Positions 50,762-60,073 of a stretch of 64,000 bases of DNA are shown one piece after another. The translations under genes and the position numbers were made by a program. Under the pieces are notes generated by a model. The model made no database searches, was not told the origin of the DNA, and was given only the letters and a program-made list of their open reading frames with translations. Location of the stretch: positions 1,612,001-1,676,000 of the forward strand of contig NZ_CP051651.1 in assembly GCF_012848175.1 (NCBI RefSeq), given 5' to 3'. The stretch is from Xanthomonas campestris pv. badrii (lineage in GTDB: Bacteria > Pseudomonadota > Gammaproteobacteria > Xanthomonadales > Xanthomonadaceae). The stretch's first letter is position 1. Every line of letters starts with the position of its first letter.

Positions 50762-50806
50762 CCGGTCCGGCGAGCTGTGCAGGCAGCTCGTCGGGCCGGT
50801 GTTTTT
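50762..50806 (+). terminator. Strong intrinsic terminator between receptor 2 and GH74
   Basis: The two 16-base arms 50762-50777 and 50784-50799 pair throughout, with two G-U wobbles and a six-base loop, followed by TGTTTTT. It lies 24 bases after the receptor stop and 53 before the GH74 start. Confidence 0.92.
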
Positions 50807-50858
50807 CCTATCGATGGCGCTGCCATCGATCGCGAGGGGAGCCGGAGGAATGATCGCC

Positions 50859-53108
50859 ATGATCGATCCGCCTACTAAGCGCCGCTTTTGCGCAGCACAC
50901 GCGTGGCTGAAGGCTGTTTGCCTGACGCTGGTGTTGCCCTTCATGACGCCCCACGTGTCTGCGGCCGAGCCCGGCACGCCAGGGCCGTATCAGTGGCGCA
51001 GTGTCGCCATCGGCGGTGGCGGCTTCGTCACCGGCGTGCTGTTCCATCCCGCCGAGCGCGATCTTGCCTACGCACGCACCGATGTCGGTGGCGCGTATCG
51101 CTGGGATGCGCGGGCGCAGCAGTGGATTGCCCTGACCGACTGGCTGGGTGCGGACGACTGGAACCTGATGGGGATCGATGCATTCGCCATCGACCCCGCC
51201 AATCCCGAGGCCATCTATCTGGCAGCGGGCACCTACATGCACGAGCGCGCCGGCAATGCGGCGGTGCTGCGCTCGTTCGACCGCGGCCGCAGCTTCGAGC
51301 GCGCCGACCTGCCGTTCAAGCTGGGCGGCAATCAGCTCGGCCGCGCCAACGGCGAGCGGCTGGCGGTGGACCCGCACGATGGCCGTGTGCTGTTGCTGGG
51401 TTCACGTGATGCAGGCCTGTGGCGCAGCGACGATCGCGGCGCGCACTGGGCGCGGGTGGAAGGATTTCCTGCCGATGCATTGGCCGGTGCCACCGCGCGC
51501 AACCATGTCGGACGCGACCAGGCGGTGGGGATCGCCTTCGTCGTGTTCGACGCCGCCAGCGGCCGCGCCGGCAGTCCGACACCACGCATCTATGTGGGCG
51601 TTTCCACCGCGCAAACCAGTCTGTATGTCTCCGACGATGCCGGCCGCAGCTGGGTGGCAGTGGCCGGGCAACCTAGGGGGTTGCGTCCGAGTCACATGGT
51701 TGGTGGCAGCGACGGGCAGTGGTACCTGAGTTATGGCGATCAGCCTGGCCCGGATTTGATGGCCGGTGGTGCGCTGTGGAAGTACAGCCCGGCACAGCGG
51801 CGCTGGCGTGAGATCAGCCCGATTCCGCAGCCGGCCAACGGCGATGGTTTCGGCTGGGGCGCGGTGGCGGTGGACCCGCGGCAGCCGCAGGTCATCCTGG
51901 CCAGCACCTTCCGCCGCCGCACGCCGCGCGACGAGCTGTTTCGCAGCGTCGATGGCGGCAAGCACTGGACGCCGCTGTTGGCCGATGCGGTGTTCGACCA
52001 TGGCGCCGCACCGTGGACCGCGCAGGCAACGCCGCACTGGATGGGCGCGCTGGCGATCGATCCGTTCGACAGCAACCACGCGCTGTTCGTCACCGGCTAC
52101 GGCATCTGGGCCTCGCGTAATCTGCGCGATTTCGCCGGCAAGCGGCAGCCATTGCAGTGGTGGTTCCAGGACCGCGGGCTGGAAGAAACCGTGCCGCTGG
52201 ATCTGCTCAGCCCGATGGCCGGTGCGCATCTGCTCAGCGCGCTCGGCGATATCGATGGCTTTCGCCACGACGACCTGGACAGCGCGCAGCTGCAATACGT
52301 CGGCCCGCGCCTGACCAATGGCGAGAGCATCGACGCCGCGGGACAGGTTCCGATGACGGTGGTGCGCAGCGGCACCGTGCGCAATCGCCGCAACAACGAA
52401 ATCCGCGCGCTGTATTCGCGCGATGGCGGTGCGCACTGGGAGGCGTTTGCCAGTGAACCGCCGGCCGGGCAGGGCGCCGGTACGATCGCCATCGGCGCCG
52501 ATGCGGCGCAGGTGGTGTGGTCGCCGGCGCAGGGCGGCAACTGGCGCACCGCGGATTTCGGTACGCACTGGCAGCGCGTGCAGGGCCTGCCCGCCACCGC
52601 CGTGGTAGTGGCCGACCGTGTCGATGCGCAGCGTTGGTACGCCGCCGATCCGCTCAGCGGGCGCCTGTACGAAAGTACCGATGGGGCGGCCAGTTTCCGC
52701 GATACCGGGCAGTCGCTGGGCACACCGGCGCGCGATGAGCGCGTACGTCCACAGCTGCGGCCCGATCCCTGGCGTGCCGGCGTGGTGTATCTGGCCAGTC
52801 CCGCACGTGGCGTGATGCGCTGGCAGGACGGCCGCCTGCAGACCCTGTCGACACTGGACCAAGCACGCTCGCTCGGCATCGGCAAGCCGCTGCGCGACGG
52901 CGCGCCACCGGCGCTGTATCTGGCCGGGCGCGTGGCCGGCGTGGACGGGGTGTTCCGCTCCGACGACGAAGGTACGCACTGGCTGCGCATCAACGACGAC
53001 GCGCATCGCTTCGGCAAGCCATACAGCGTCACCGGCGACCCACGACTTCCAGGCCGGGTGTATTTCGCTACCGGTGGACGTGGCATCTTCTACGGCGACC
53101 CGCGATGA
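50859..53108 (+). CDS. GH74 endo-xyloglucanase
   Basis: Secreted endo-beta-1,4-glucanase acting on xyloglucan. After a signal peptide (cleavage near HVSAA-EP) come twin seven-bladed propellers. The first blade has FVTGVLFHPAERDLAYARTDVGGAYRW, with the likely catalytic base Asp75. Later blades repeat the D-x-G/W motifs (LYVSDDAGRSWVAV, LFRSVDGGKHWTPL). The catalytic acid is probably an Asp of MGALAIDPFD, not certain. It is 749 residues long. ATG 50859 is chosen because GGAGG sits ten bases upstream; ATG 50850 is too close to it. Confidence 0.93.
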   Translation: MIDPPTKRRFCAAHAWLKAVCLTLVLPFMTPHVSAAEPGTPGPYQWRSVAIGGGGFVTGVLFHPAERDLAYARTDVGGAYRWDARAQQWIALTDWLGADDWNLMGIDAFAIDPANPEAIYLAAGTYMHERAGNAAVLRSFDRGRSFERADLPFKLGGNQLGRANGERLAVDPHDGRVLLLGSRDAGLWRSDDRGAHWARVEGFPADALAGATARNHVGRDQAVGIAFVVFDAASGRAGSPTPRIYVGVSTAQTSLYVSDDAGRSWVAVAGQPRGLRPSHMVGGSDGQWYLSYGDQPGPDLMAGGALWKYSPAQRRWREISPIPQPANGDGFGWGAVAVDPRQPQVILASTFRRRTPRDELFRSVDGGKHWTPLLADAVFDHGAAPWTAQATPHWMGALAIDPFDSNHALFVTGYGIWASRNLRDFAGKRQPLQWWFQDRGLEETVPLDLLSPMAGAHLLSALGDIDGFRHDDLDSAQLQYVGPRLTNGESIDAAGQVPMTVVRSGTVRNRRNNEIRALYSRDGGAHWEAFASEPPAGQGAGTIAIGADAAQVVWSPAQGGNWRTADFGTHWQRVQGLPATAVVVADRVDAQRWYAADPLSGRLYESTDGAASFRDTGQSLGTPARDERVRPQLRPDPWRAGVVYLASPARGVMRWQDGRLQTLSTLDQARSLGIGKPLRDGAPPALYLAGRVAGVDGVFRSDDEGTHWLRINDDAHRFGKPYSVTGDPRLPGRVYFATGGRGIFYGDPR

Positions 53109-53214
53109 GCGTGCCGTCCCTTGGCGTGTCATCGCGCTGTCCTACCGTGTCCATCTTCGTCCCCCGTTGCCTCGTTGCGCGCCGACTGGCCGCGCCGCCC
53201 CTGGAGATCACTGC

Positions 53215-55131
53215 ATGACTGTCACCTTCGTTCGCCGCGCCTGCCTGCTGGGCCTGGCGCTGGTCAGCCCGCTCGCAGCGGCGCAGCCGACCCTGCCACT
53301 GTTGTTCAGCGATGGCGCGGTGCTGCAGCGCGACCAGCCGATGCCGGTATGGGGCTGGGCGACGCCGAATGCATCCATCAGCGTGAGCCTGGACGGCAAG
53401 CGCACCACCACCAAGGCCGACGCGCAGGGCGCATGGAAGGTCAGCCTGCCGGCGCACACTGCGGGCGGCCCCTATGTGCTGAGCGTGCAGGGCGACGGGG
53501 GCCAGCTGCAGGTGCGCGATGTGCTGGTTGGCGATGTCTGGTTGGCCAGCGGGCAATCGAACATGGAATGGCCGTTGGCGCAGGCCAGCGACGGCCCGCA
53601 GTTGGTAGCGGCGGCCAACGACCCGCAGCTGCGTCACTTCAAGGTCCCCAAGTCGTGGTCGGTGCAGCCGGAAGCACGCCTGACCGGTGGCGACTGGAAA
53701 GCCGCCACGCCGGCCAACGCCGGCGAGTTCACCGCGGTGGGCTACTTCTTCGCCAAGGAGCTGCGCGCCAGCACCGGCGTGCCGATCGGCATCATCAACA
53801 GCAGCTGGGGCGGCAGTGCGATCGAGGCATGGATGGACGCCGCCTCGCTGGGCTTGAACGCCACCCAGAACCAGGGCGCCATCGAGGCGATCAAGCAGCG
53901 CGATGCCGCGGCGCAGGCCGCCACCGGCAAGCGCATCGCGCGCTGGCCCAAGGTCGATGGCGACACGCCGCAATGGCGTGAGGCGGACTTCGACGACAGC
54001 GACTGGGACAGCATCCCGACCAGCCAGCAATGGGAGGCCAGCGGCTTCGATGGCATGGACGGCATCGCCTGGTACCGCACCACCTTCACCTTGACGGCTG
54101 CGCAAGCCAAGGCCGGCATCGCGCTGGGCGTGGGTCAGATCGACGACTCGGACATCACCTACGTCAACGGCCAGCAGGTGGGCAGCACCGACAAGCAGTG
54201 GAAGCTGCCGCGCGTCTACCAAGTGCCGGCAGCGCTGCTGAAGGCCGGCGTCAATCACATCGCGGTGCGGGTGGAAGATCTCAGCGGTGGGGGCGGCATG
54301 CATGGCCCGGACGAGCAGCGCTTCGTGCAGACCAACGATGGCACCAAGCGTGCATTGAGCGGCTGGAAGTTCCGCCCCGCGGCGGTGCGCGTCTCGTTGA
54401 CCGACAACAAGAACCAGCTGCCCACGCTGCTGTACAACCAGATGATTCACCCGCTGCAGCCGTTCCCGGTCAAGGGCGTGCTCTGGTACCAGGGCGAAAC
54501 CAATGCCAGTCAGAGCGGGGCGGTGAAATACCGCGAGCAGTTTGCCGCCATGATCCAGCAGTGGCGCGCCGAACGTGGCCAGAAAGCCCTGCCGTTTTTG
54601 TGGGTGCAGCTGGCCAACTTCAAGGCCGACGGCGACAAGGGCGAGCTGAGCCCGTGGGCGTTGCTGCGCGAGTCGCAATCCAAGACGCTGGCACTGCCGG
54701 CAACCGGGCAGGCGGTGATCATCGATATCGGCAAACCCACCGACATCCATCCCACCAACAAGCGCGATGTCGGGCATCGCCTGGCGCTTGCCGCACGCCA
54801 CGTGGCCTATGGCGAAACACTGGTGTACAGCGCGCCGGTATTCAAGCAGGCACGCTTCGACGGCGACAAGGCTGTGCTGACGTTCGATCTGCAGGGCAGT
54901 GCGCTGCAGGTGCGCGGCGGTGGGGCGGTGCAGGGCATGCGTATTGCCGGTGCCGATCGACGCTTCCATCCGGCCACCGCCCAGATCGACGGCGACCGCA
55001 TCACCGTGCACAGCGACGCGGTGAGCGCGCCGGTTGCGGTGCGCTATGGCTGGAGCGAGAACCCCGACGACGCCAACCTGATCAATCGCGAGCAGTTGCC
55101 CGTTTCCCCCTTCCGTACCGATACCTGGTGA
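53215..55131 (+). CDS. CE20-type xyloglucan acetylesterase (SGNH esterase with inserted module)
   Basis: Removes acetyl groups from xyloglucan oligosaccharides, a role shown for the Xanthomonas citri founder of CE20 (recalled). The 638-residue protein has a signal peptide, a small N-terminal beta domain, then the SGNH nucleophile Ser115 in [10 protein letters not shown]. The SGNH domain is interrupted from about residue 250 to 390 by a jelly-roll module ([19 protein letters not shown] to [12 protein letters not shown]). It then resumes with the catalytic Asp510-Ile-His512 (TDIHPTNK). Automatic annotation would call it sialate O-acetylesterase. Confidence 0.88.
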   Translation: MTVTFVRRACLLGLALVSPLAAAQPTLPLLFSDGAVLQRDQPMPVWGWATPNASISVSLDGKRTTTKADAQGAWKVSLPAHTAGGPYVLSVQGDGGQLQVRDVLVGDVWLASGQSNMEWPLAQASDGPQLVAAANDPQLRHFKVPKSWSVQPEARLTGGDWKAATPANAGEFTAVGYFFAKELRASTGVPIGIINSSWGGSAIEAWMDAASLGLNATQNQGAIEAIKQRDAAAQAATGKRIARWPKVDGDTPQWREADFDDSDWDSIPTSQQWEASGFDGMDGIAWYRTTFTLTAAQAKAGIALGVGQIDDSDITYVNGQQVGSTDKQWKLPRVYQVPAALLKAGVNHIAVRVEDLSGGGGMHGPDEQRFVQTNDGTKRALSGWKFRPAAVRVSLTDNKNQLPTLLYNQMIHPLQPFPVKGVLWYQGETNASQSGAVKYREQFAAMIQQWRAERGQKALPFLWVQLANFKADGDKGELSPWALLRESQSKTLALPATGQAVIIDIGKPTDIHPTNKRDVGHRLALAARHVAYGETLVYSAPVFKQARFDGDKAVLTFDLQGSALQVRGGGAVQGMRIAGADRRFHPATAQIDGDRITVHSDAVSAPVAVRYGWSENPDDANLINREQLPVSPFRTDTW

Positions 55132-55142
55132 CACGGAGTCTT

Positions 55143-56885
55143 ATGACCATGCATTCCCCCGTTACGCACGCAGCTTCCCGTTCCAATGTCCGTCACTGCC
55201 TGCGCCCGCTGCTGCTGTCCGCGCTGACGCTGGCCCTGGCGGCCTGCCACTCCGGCGAGCAGGACAGCGCTGCCAAGCCCGACGCCGCCAAACCTGCGGC
55301 GAACGCGCCCGCCACCGCGCCGGCCTCTGCGCAGGCACCGGCGACGCAGACGCCGATGCCGCAGTTCGTCAGCAAGAACGGCAAGCATGCGTTGCTGGTC
55401 GACGGTGCGCCGTTTTTGATCCTGGGCGCGCAGGTCAACAACTCCAGCAACTATCCCGGCGTGATGGACAAGGTGTGGCCGGCGATGCAGGTGCTGGGCC
55501 CCAACACCATGCAGGTGCCGATCGCCTGGGAGCAGGTGGAACCGGAAGAAGGCAAGTTCGACTTCTCCTTCGTCGATACGCTGCTCGCCCAGGCGCGCGA
55601 GCACAAGGTGCGGCTGGTGCTGCTGTGGTTTGCGACCTGGAAGAACAATGGCCCGCAATACGCGCCGCATTGGGTCAAGACCGACAACCAGCGTTTCCCG
55701 CGCGTGGTGACCCGCGAAGGCAAGTCGATCGGCTCGCTGTCGCCGCATGCACCGTCCACGCTGGAGGCCGACCGCAAGGCGTTCGTCGCCTTCATGCAGC
55801 ACCTGAAGAAAGTGGACCCGCAACACACCGTGATCATGATCCAGCCGGAGAACGAGCCGGGCACCTACGGCAGCGTGCGCGACTTTTCGCCAATGGCGCA
55901 GAAGCTGTTCGATGGCCCGGTGCCGGAGGAGCTGGTCAAGCGCTTGAACAAGCAGCCCGGCACCTGGGCGCAGGTATTCGGCGCCGATGCCGATGAAGTG
56001 TTCCATGCGTGGTCGATCGGCCGCTACATCGACCAGGTCGTGGAAGCCGGCAAGGCCGAATATCCGCTGCCGATGTATGTCAACGCCGCGCTGCGCGGCC
56101 CCTTCAATCCGGGCCAGCCCGGCCAGTACGCCAGCGGCGGCCCCACCGACAACGTGCTCGATGTGTGGAAGGCGGCCGGCCCGCATATCGATCTGTTGGC
56201 GCCGGACATCTACATGCCCGAGTACCGCATGTACACCACGGTGCTGGAGCGCTACGCGCGCCCGGACAATGCCTTGTTCGTGGCCGAAACCGGCAACCGC
56301 CCGGAGTACGCACGCTACCTGTTCCCGGCACTGGGGCACGATGGCATCGGTTGGTCGGCGTTCGGCATGGATTACACGCGCTATTCCAACTACCCGTTGG
56401 GTGCCAAGCACGTCAACGAAGAAACCCTGGCGCCGTTCGCGCTGGGCTTTGACCTGGTCAAGCGCGGCATGCGCCCGTTTGCCAAGGCCGCTTCCGAAGG
56501 CAAGTTGCACGGCACCGCCGAAGAACCCGGCCAGGCCGTGCAGGAGCTCAAGCTCAACGACCGCTGGAGCGCCACCATCACCTACGGCGTGCCGCAGTTC
56601 TGGTTCAAGGGCGACCCGCCGGGCAACCCGGAACCGATCGGCGCTGCGCTGATCGCCGAGCTGGGCCCGGACGAGTTCCTGGTCACCGGCTACCACGCGC
56701 GCGTGACCCTGCACCCGGCCAGCGAAGCCACCGCCAACATGATTTACGACCGCGTCGAAGAAGGTGTCTACGAGGGCACCGACTGGAAGTTCGTGCGCAA
56801 CTGGAACGGCGACCAGACCGACTACGGGGTCAATTTCTCCAGCGCGCCGCAGCTGCTCAAGATCACGCTAGCCACTTACAAATAA
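55143..56885 (+). CDS. GH35 beta-galactosidase lipoprotein
   Basis: Releases galactose from xyloglucan oligosaccharides, as does the Cellvibrio japonicus GH35 in an equivalent locus. The 580-residue protein has a lipobox (LALAACH), so it is membrane-anchored. After an Ala/Pro linker comes the barrel: [12 protein letters not shown] holds the acid/base Glu238, and [13 protein letters not shown] the nucleophile Glu382. The C-terminal region after about residue 440 is a beta-rich DUF5597-type domain. The start MTMHSPV follows GGAG; ATG 55149 is an alternative. It is 11 bases after the esterase gene. Confidence 0.9.
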   Translation: MTMHSPVTHAASRSNVRHCLRPLLLSALTLALAACHSGEQDSAAKPDAAKPAANAPATAPASAQAPATQTPMPQFVSKNGKHALLVDGAPFLILGAQVNNSSNYPGVMDKVWPAMQVLGPNTMQVPIAWEQVEPEEGKFDFSFVDTLLAQAREHKVRLVLLWFATWKNNGPQYAPHWVKTDNQRFPRVVTREGKSIGSLSPHAPSTLEADRKAFVAFMQHLKKVDPQHTVIMIQPENEPGTYGSVRDFSPMAQKLFDGPVPEELVKRLNKQPGTWAQVFGADADEVFHAWSIGRYIDQVVEAGKAEYPLPMYVNAALRGPFNPGQPGQYASGGPTDNVLDVWKAAGPHIDLLAPDIYMPEYRMYTTVLERYARPDNALFVAETGNRPEYARYLFPALGHDGIGWSAFGMDYTRYSNYPLGAKHVNEETLAPFALGFDLVKRGMRPFAKAASEGKLHGTAEEPGQAVQELKLNDRWSATITYGVPQFWFKGDPPGNPEPIGAALIAELGPDEFLVTGYHARVTLHPASEATANMIYDRVEEGVYEGTDWKFVRNWNGDQTDYGVNFSSAPQLLKITLATYK

Positions 56886-56910
56886 GCAGGAATGACAACG
56901 GCGATGCGCA

Positions 56911-56925
56911 GCATCCGTTGGATGC
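56911..56925 (+). terminator. Small hairpin between GH35 and GH31
   Basis: GCATCC-GTT-GGATGC is a 6-bp stem with a three-base loop, 25 bases after the GH35 stop, in a 199-base gap. No T-run follows, so terminator function is doubtful. Confidence 0.3.
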
Positions 56926-57084
56926 GGCCAGTACCCGCTGCAACATGGACCACGCGTCCGCTCCGGATGTTGCGCGCCGCCCGCACCACACTGACGACCG
57001 CTCGCGCCGTCGTCGGCACCTTCTGAATACCACCCATGCGCTGCCGCCCCCGCGGCAACGTTTCGCAATTCCAAGGGAGTGATC

Positions 57085-59988
57085 ATGCAAACCACCATCC
57101 GTTCCGCCGGCCCCGCGCCTGCCAACCGACGTACACCGCTTGCCCATTGCCTGGCGTTGTCGCTGGCCCTGCTGGCCAATGCCGCGCACGCGCAGGAGGT
57201 GCGCAAGGCCGCCGATGGCGTCACCGTGGTGCCGAGCGCCAAGGGCGCCGCGCCGGTGCGACTGCAGGTGGTCGATGCCGGCATCATCCGCGTCAGCGCG
57301 GATCCGGACGGCGACTTCGCGCGCAGCCCCAGCCTGATGCGCGTGCCGGTGCAGGGCGACACCGCCTTCCAGGTGGCCGAGCAGGGCGACAACGTGCAGC
57401 TGAAGACCGGCAAGGTCACCGCCACCGTGTCCACCGTCGATGGCCATGTCAGCTTTGCCGATGCCAATGGCAAGCCGGTGCTGGCCGAAGTGGCCGGCGG
57501 GCGCAGCTTTGCGCCGTTGAAGGTCGAGGGCAAGCAGTACCTGAGCGTGCGCCAGCGCTTCCAGTCGCCCGATGACGAGGCGCTGTACGGCTTCGGCCAG
57601 CACCAGCAGGGCTGGATGAACCAGAAGGGCCGCAATGTCGAGCTGCAGCAGAACAACATCGACATGGCGGTGCCGTACCTGGTGTCCAGCCGCAACTACG
57701 GCCTGCTATGGGACAACAACTCGATCACCCGCCTGGGCGACCCGCGCGGCCTGCAGCCGCTGCCGAAGTCGCTGAAGCTGTACGACGCCAAGGGCAAGGC
57801 CGGCGCGCTGACCGCACGCTATGCGATCAACGGCAAGCAGGTGCTCGAGCGCCGCGAGAGCGAGGTGAACTATCAATACATCAGCGACCTGAGCAAGTTC
57901 CCCAAGAAGGCGATCACCAAGGACAAGGACAGCCGCATGCAGGTCAGCTGGGAGGGCGAGATCGAAGCGCTCACCGGTGGCGAGCACACCTTCTCGCTGT
58001 ACTCGAGCGAGTACGCCAAGCTGTACGTGGACGGCAAGCTGGTGATCGACCGCTGGCGCCAGAACTGGAACCCGTGGAATCACGAGTTCAAGCTGGAGCT
58101 GGAACCGGGTACGCGCCACACCGTCAAGATCGAGTGGGACCTGATCGACCCCAGCTACATCGCGCTGCTGCACCGCGACCCGCTGCCTGCCGCCGAAGCG
58201 AAAGATCTGTCGCTATGGTCCGAAGCCGGCCAGATGATCGACTACTACTTCGTCTCCGCCGATTCCTACGACCAGGCCGTGGCCGGCTACCGCGAGCTCA
58301 CCGGCAAGTCGGTGATGCTGCCCAAGTGGGCCTATGGCTTCTGGCAGAGCCGCGAGCGTTACAAGAGCCAGGACGAGCTGGTGGGTGCGGTGGCCGAATA
58401 CCGCAAGCGCAAGCTGTCGCTGGACAACATCGTGCTCGACTGGTCGTACTGGCCGGAAGACGCCTGGGGCTCGCATGATTTCGACAAGCAGCACTTCCCG
58501 GATCCGGACGGCATGGTCAAGGCCGTGCACGACATGCACGCCCAGATCATGATTTCGATCTGGCCCAAGTTCTACCCCACCACCGCCAACTACAAGGAAC
58601 TGGACGCGGCCGGTTTCATGTTCAAGCGCAACGTGGAAGTGGGCGAACTGGACTGGATCGGCAAGGGCTACAAGAACTCGTTCTACGACCCGTATTCGGA
58701 AAAGGCCCAGGCCATCTACTGGCGCCAGGTCAACGAAAAGCTCAACAGCAAGGGCTTCGATGCCTGGTGGATGGACGCCGACGAACCGGACGTGCATTCC
58801 AACCTGGACATCGGCGAGCGCAAGGCACGCACCACGCCCAATGCGCTGGGCTCGTCCACCGAATACTTCAACTCCTATCCGCTGCCGCACACCCATGGCG
58901 TGTACGTGGGCGACCGCGCGGCCGACGACAAGCGCGTGTTCATCCTTTCGCGCAAGGGCTATGCCGGCACCCAGCGCAATGCGGTGGCGGTGTGGAGCGG
59001 CGACATCGTCTCGCGTTGGGACGACATGCGCGACCAGATCTCCGCTGGCGTCAACATGGCACTGTCGGGCCTGCCCAACTGGACCTTCGACATCGGCGGC
59101 TTTGCGGTGGAGAAGCGTTACGAAAGCCAGGATCCGGCGCACCTGCCGGAGTGGCGCGAGCTCAATACGCGCTGGTTCCAGTTCGGTGCGTTCGTGCCGA
59201 TCTTCCGCTCGCACGGCCAGTTCCCGTACCGCGAAATCTGGAACATCGCTCCGGAAGGCACGCCGTTCTACGAGAGCATGGCCTACTACAACCGCCTGCG
59301 TTACGCCTTGCTGCCGTACATCTACAGCCTGGCCGGCGATACCTATCAGCGCGATGGCGTGATCATGCGCGGCATGATGATGGACTTCCCGGATGACGCG
59401 AAGGCACGCGACATCAACGACCAGTACCTGTTCGGGCCGGCGTTCCTGGTCGCACCGGTCACCCGTTTCGGCGCCACCTCGCGCCAGGTATACCTGCCGG
59501 CCGGCAGCAGCTGGCTGGATTTCGCCACCGGCAAGCGCTACGAAGGCGGCCAGACCATCGAGGCGGCCGCGCCGATCGAACGCATGCCGCTGTTCGTGCG
59601 TGCCGGCTCCATCGTGCCGACCGGCCCGGTGCAGGAATACGTGGACCAGACGCCGGATGCACCGCTCACCGTGGTGGTCTACACCGGCGCCGATGGCCAG
59701 TTCTCGCTGTATGAGGATGACGGCAAGGGCTACGGCTACGAGAAGGGCGAGTTCAGCCGCATCCCGCTGGTGTGGAACCAGGCCAAGGGCGAGTTGAGCA
59801 TCGGCAAGCGCGAAGGCAGCTGGACCGGCATGCAGGCCAAGCGCACCATCAATGTGCGTTTCGTCGATGGTCCACGCGCCGACGCCGGTGCGCTGGAGCC
59901 CAAGTCCGACACCAGCATCCAGTACGACGGCAAGGCGGTCAGCGTGTTGCAGCGCAAGATTGCGTCCGGCAAAGCGCGTCGTCGATGA
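57085..59988 (+). CDS. GH31 alpha-xylosidase with PA14 insert
   Basis: Removes alpha-1,6-xylose from xyloglucan oligosaccharides. The 967-residue protein has a signal peptide (LLANAAHAQ), an N-terminal beta-sandwich and then a PA14 module at about residues 270-370 (YAKLYVDGKLVIDRW), as in the Cellvibrio alpha-xylosidase Xyl31A. The barrel holds nucleophile Asp564 in WWMDADEPD and acid/base Asp640 in WSGDIVSRW. ATG 57085 follows AAGGGAG; GTG 57079 overlaps that site and is unlikely. It is probably periplasmic. Confidence 0.95.
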   Translation: MQTTIRSAGPAPANRRTPLAHCLALSLALLANAAHAQEVRKAADGVTVVPSAKGAAPVRLQVVDAGIIRVSADPDGDFARSPSLMRVPVQGDTAFQVAEQGDNVQLKTGKVTATVSTVDGHVSFADANGKPVLAEVAGGRSFAPLKVEGKQYLSVRQRFQSPDDEALYGFGQHQQGWMNQKGRNVELQQNNIDMAVPYLVSSRNYGLLWDNNSITRLGDPRGLQPLPKSLKLYDAKGKAGALTARYAINGKQVLERRESEVNYQYISDLSKFPKKAITKDKDSRMQVSWEGEIEALTGGEHTFSLYSSEYAKLYVDGKLVIDRWRQNWNPWNHEFKLELEPGTRHTVKIEWDLIDPSYIALLHRDPLPAAEAKDLSLWSEAGQMIDYYFVSADSYDQAVAGYRELTGKSVMLPKWAYGFWQSRERYKSQDELVGAVAEYRKRKLSLDNIVLDWSYWPEDAWGSHDFDKQHFPDPDGMVKAVHDMHAQIMISIWPKFYPTTANYKELDAAGFMFKRNVEVGELDWIGKGYKNSFYDPYSEKAQAIYWRQVNEKLNSKGFDAWWMDADEPDVHSNLDIGERKARTTPNALGSSTEYFNSYPLPHTHGVYVGDRAADDKRVFILSRKGYAGTQRNAVAVWSGDIVSRWDDMRDQISAGVNMALSGLPNWTFDIGGFAVEKRYESQDPAHLPEWRELNTRWFQFGAFVPIFRSHGQFPYREIWNIAPEGTPFYESMAYYNRLRYALLPYIYSLAGDTYQRDGVIMRGMMMDFPDDAKARDINDQYLFGPAFLVAPVTRFGATSRQVYLPAGSSWLDFATGKRYEGGQTIEAAAPIERMPLFVRAGSIVPTGPVQEYVDQTPDAPLTVVVYTGADGQFSLYEDDGKGYGYEKGEFSRIPLVWNQAKGELSIGKREGSWTGMQAKRTINVRFVDGPRADAGALEPKSDTSIQYDGKAVSVLQRKIASGKARRR

Positions 59989-60073
59989 TCGCAGGCTGTC
60001 TTCAGTCGATGAGCGAGCAGATGCCGGAACGCCGCAAGGCAGTCGCGGGCGGTTCCGGTGAGGCAGCACGGCG

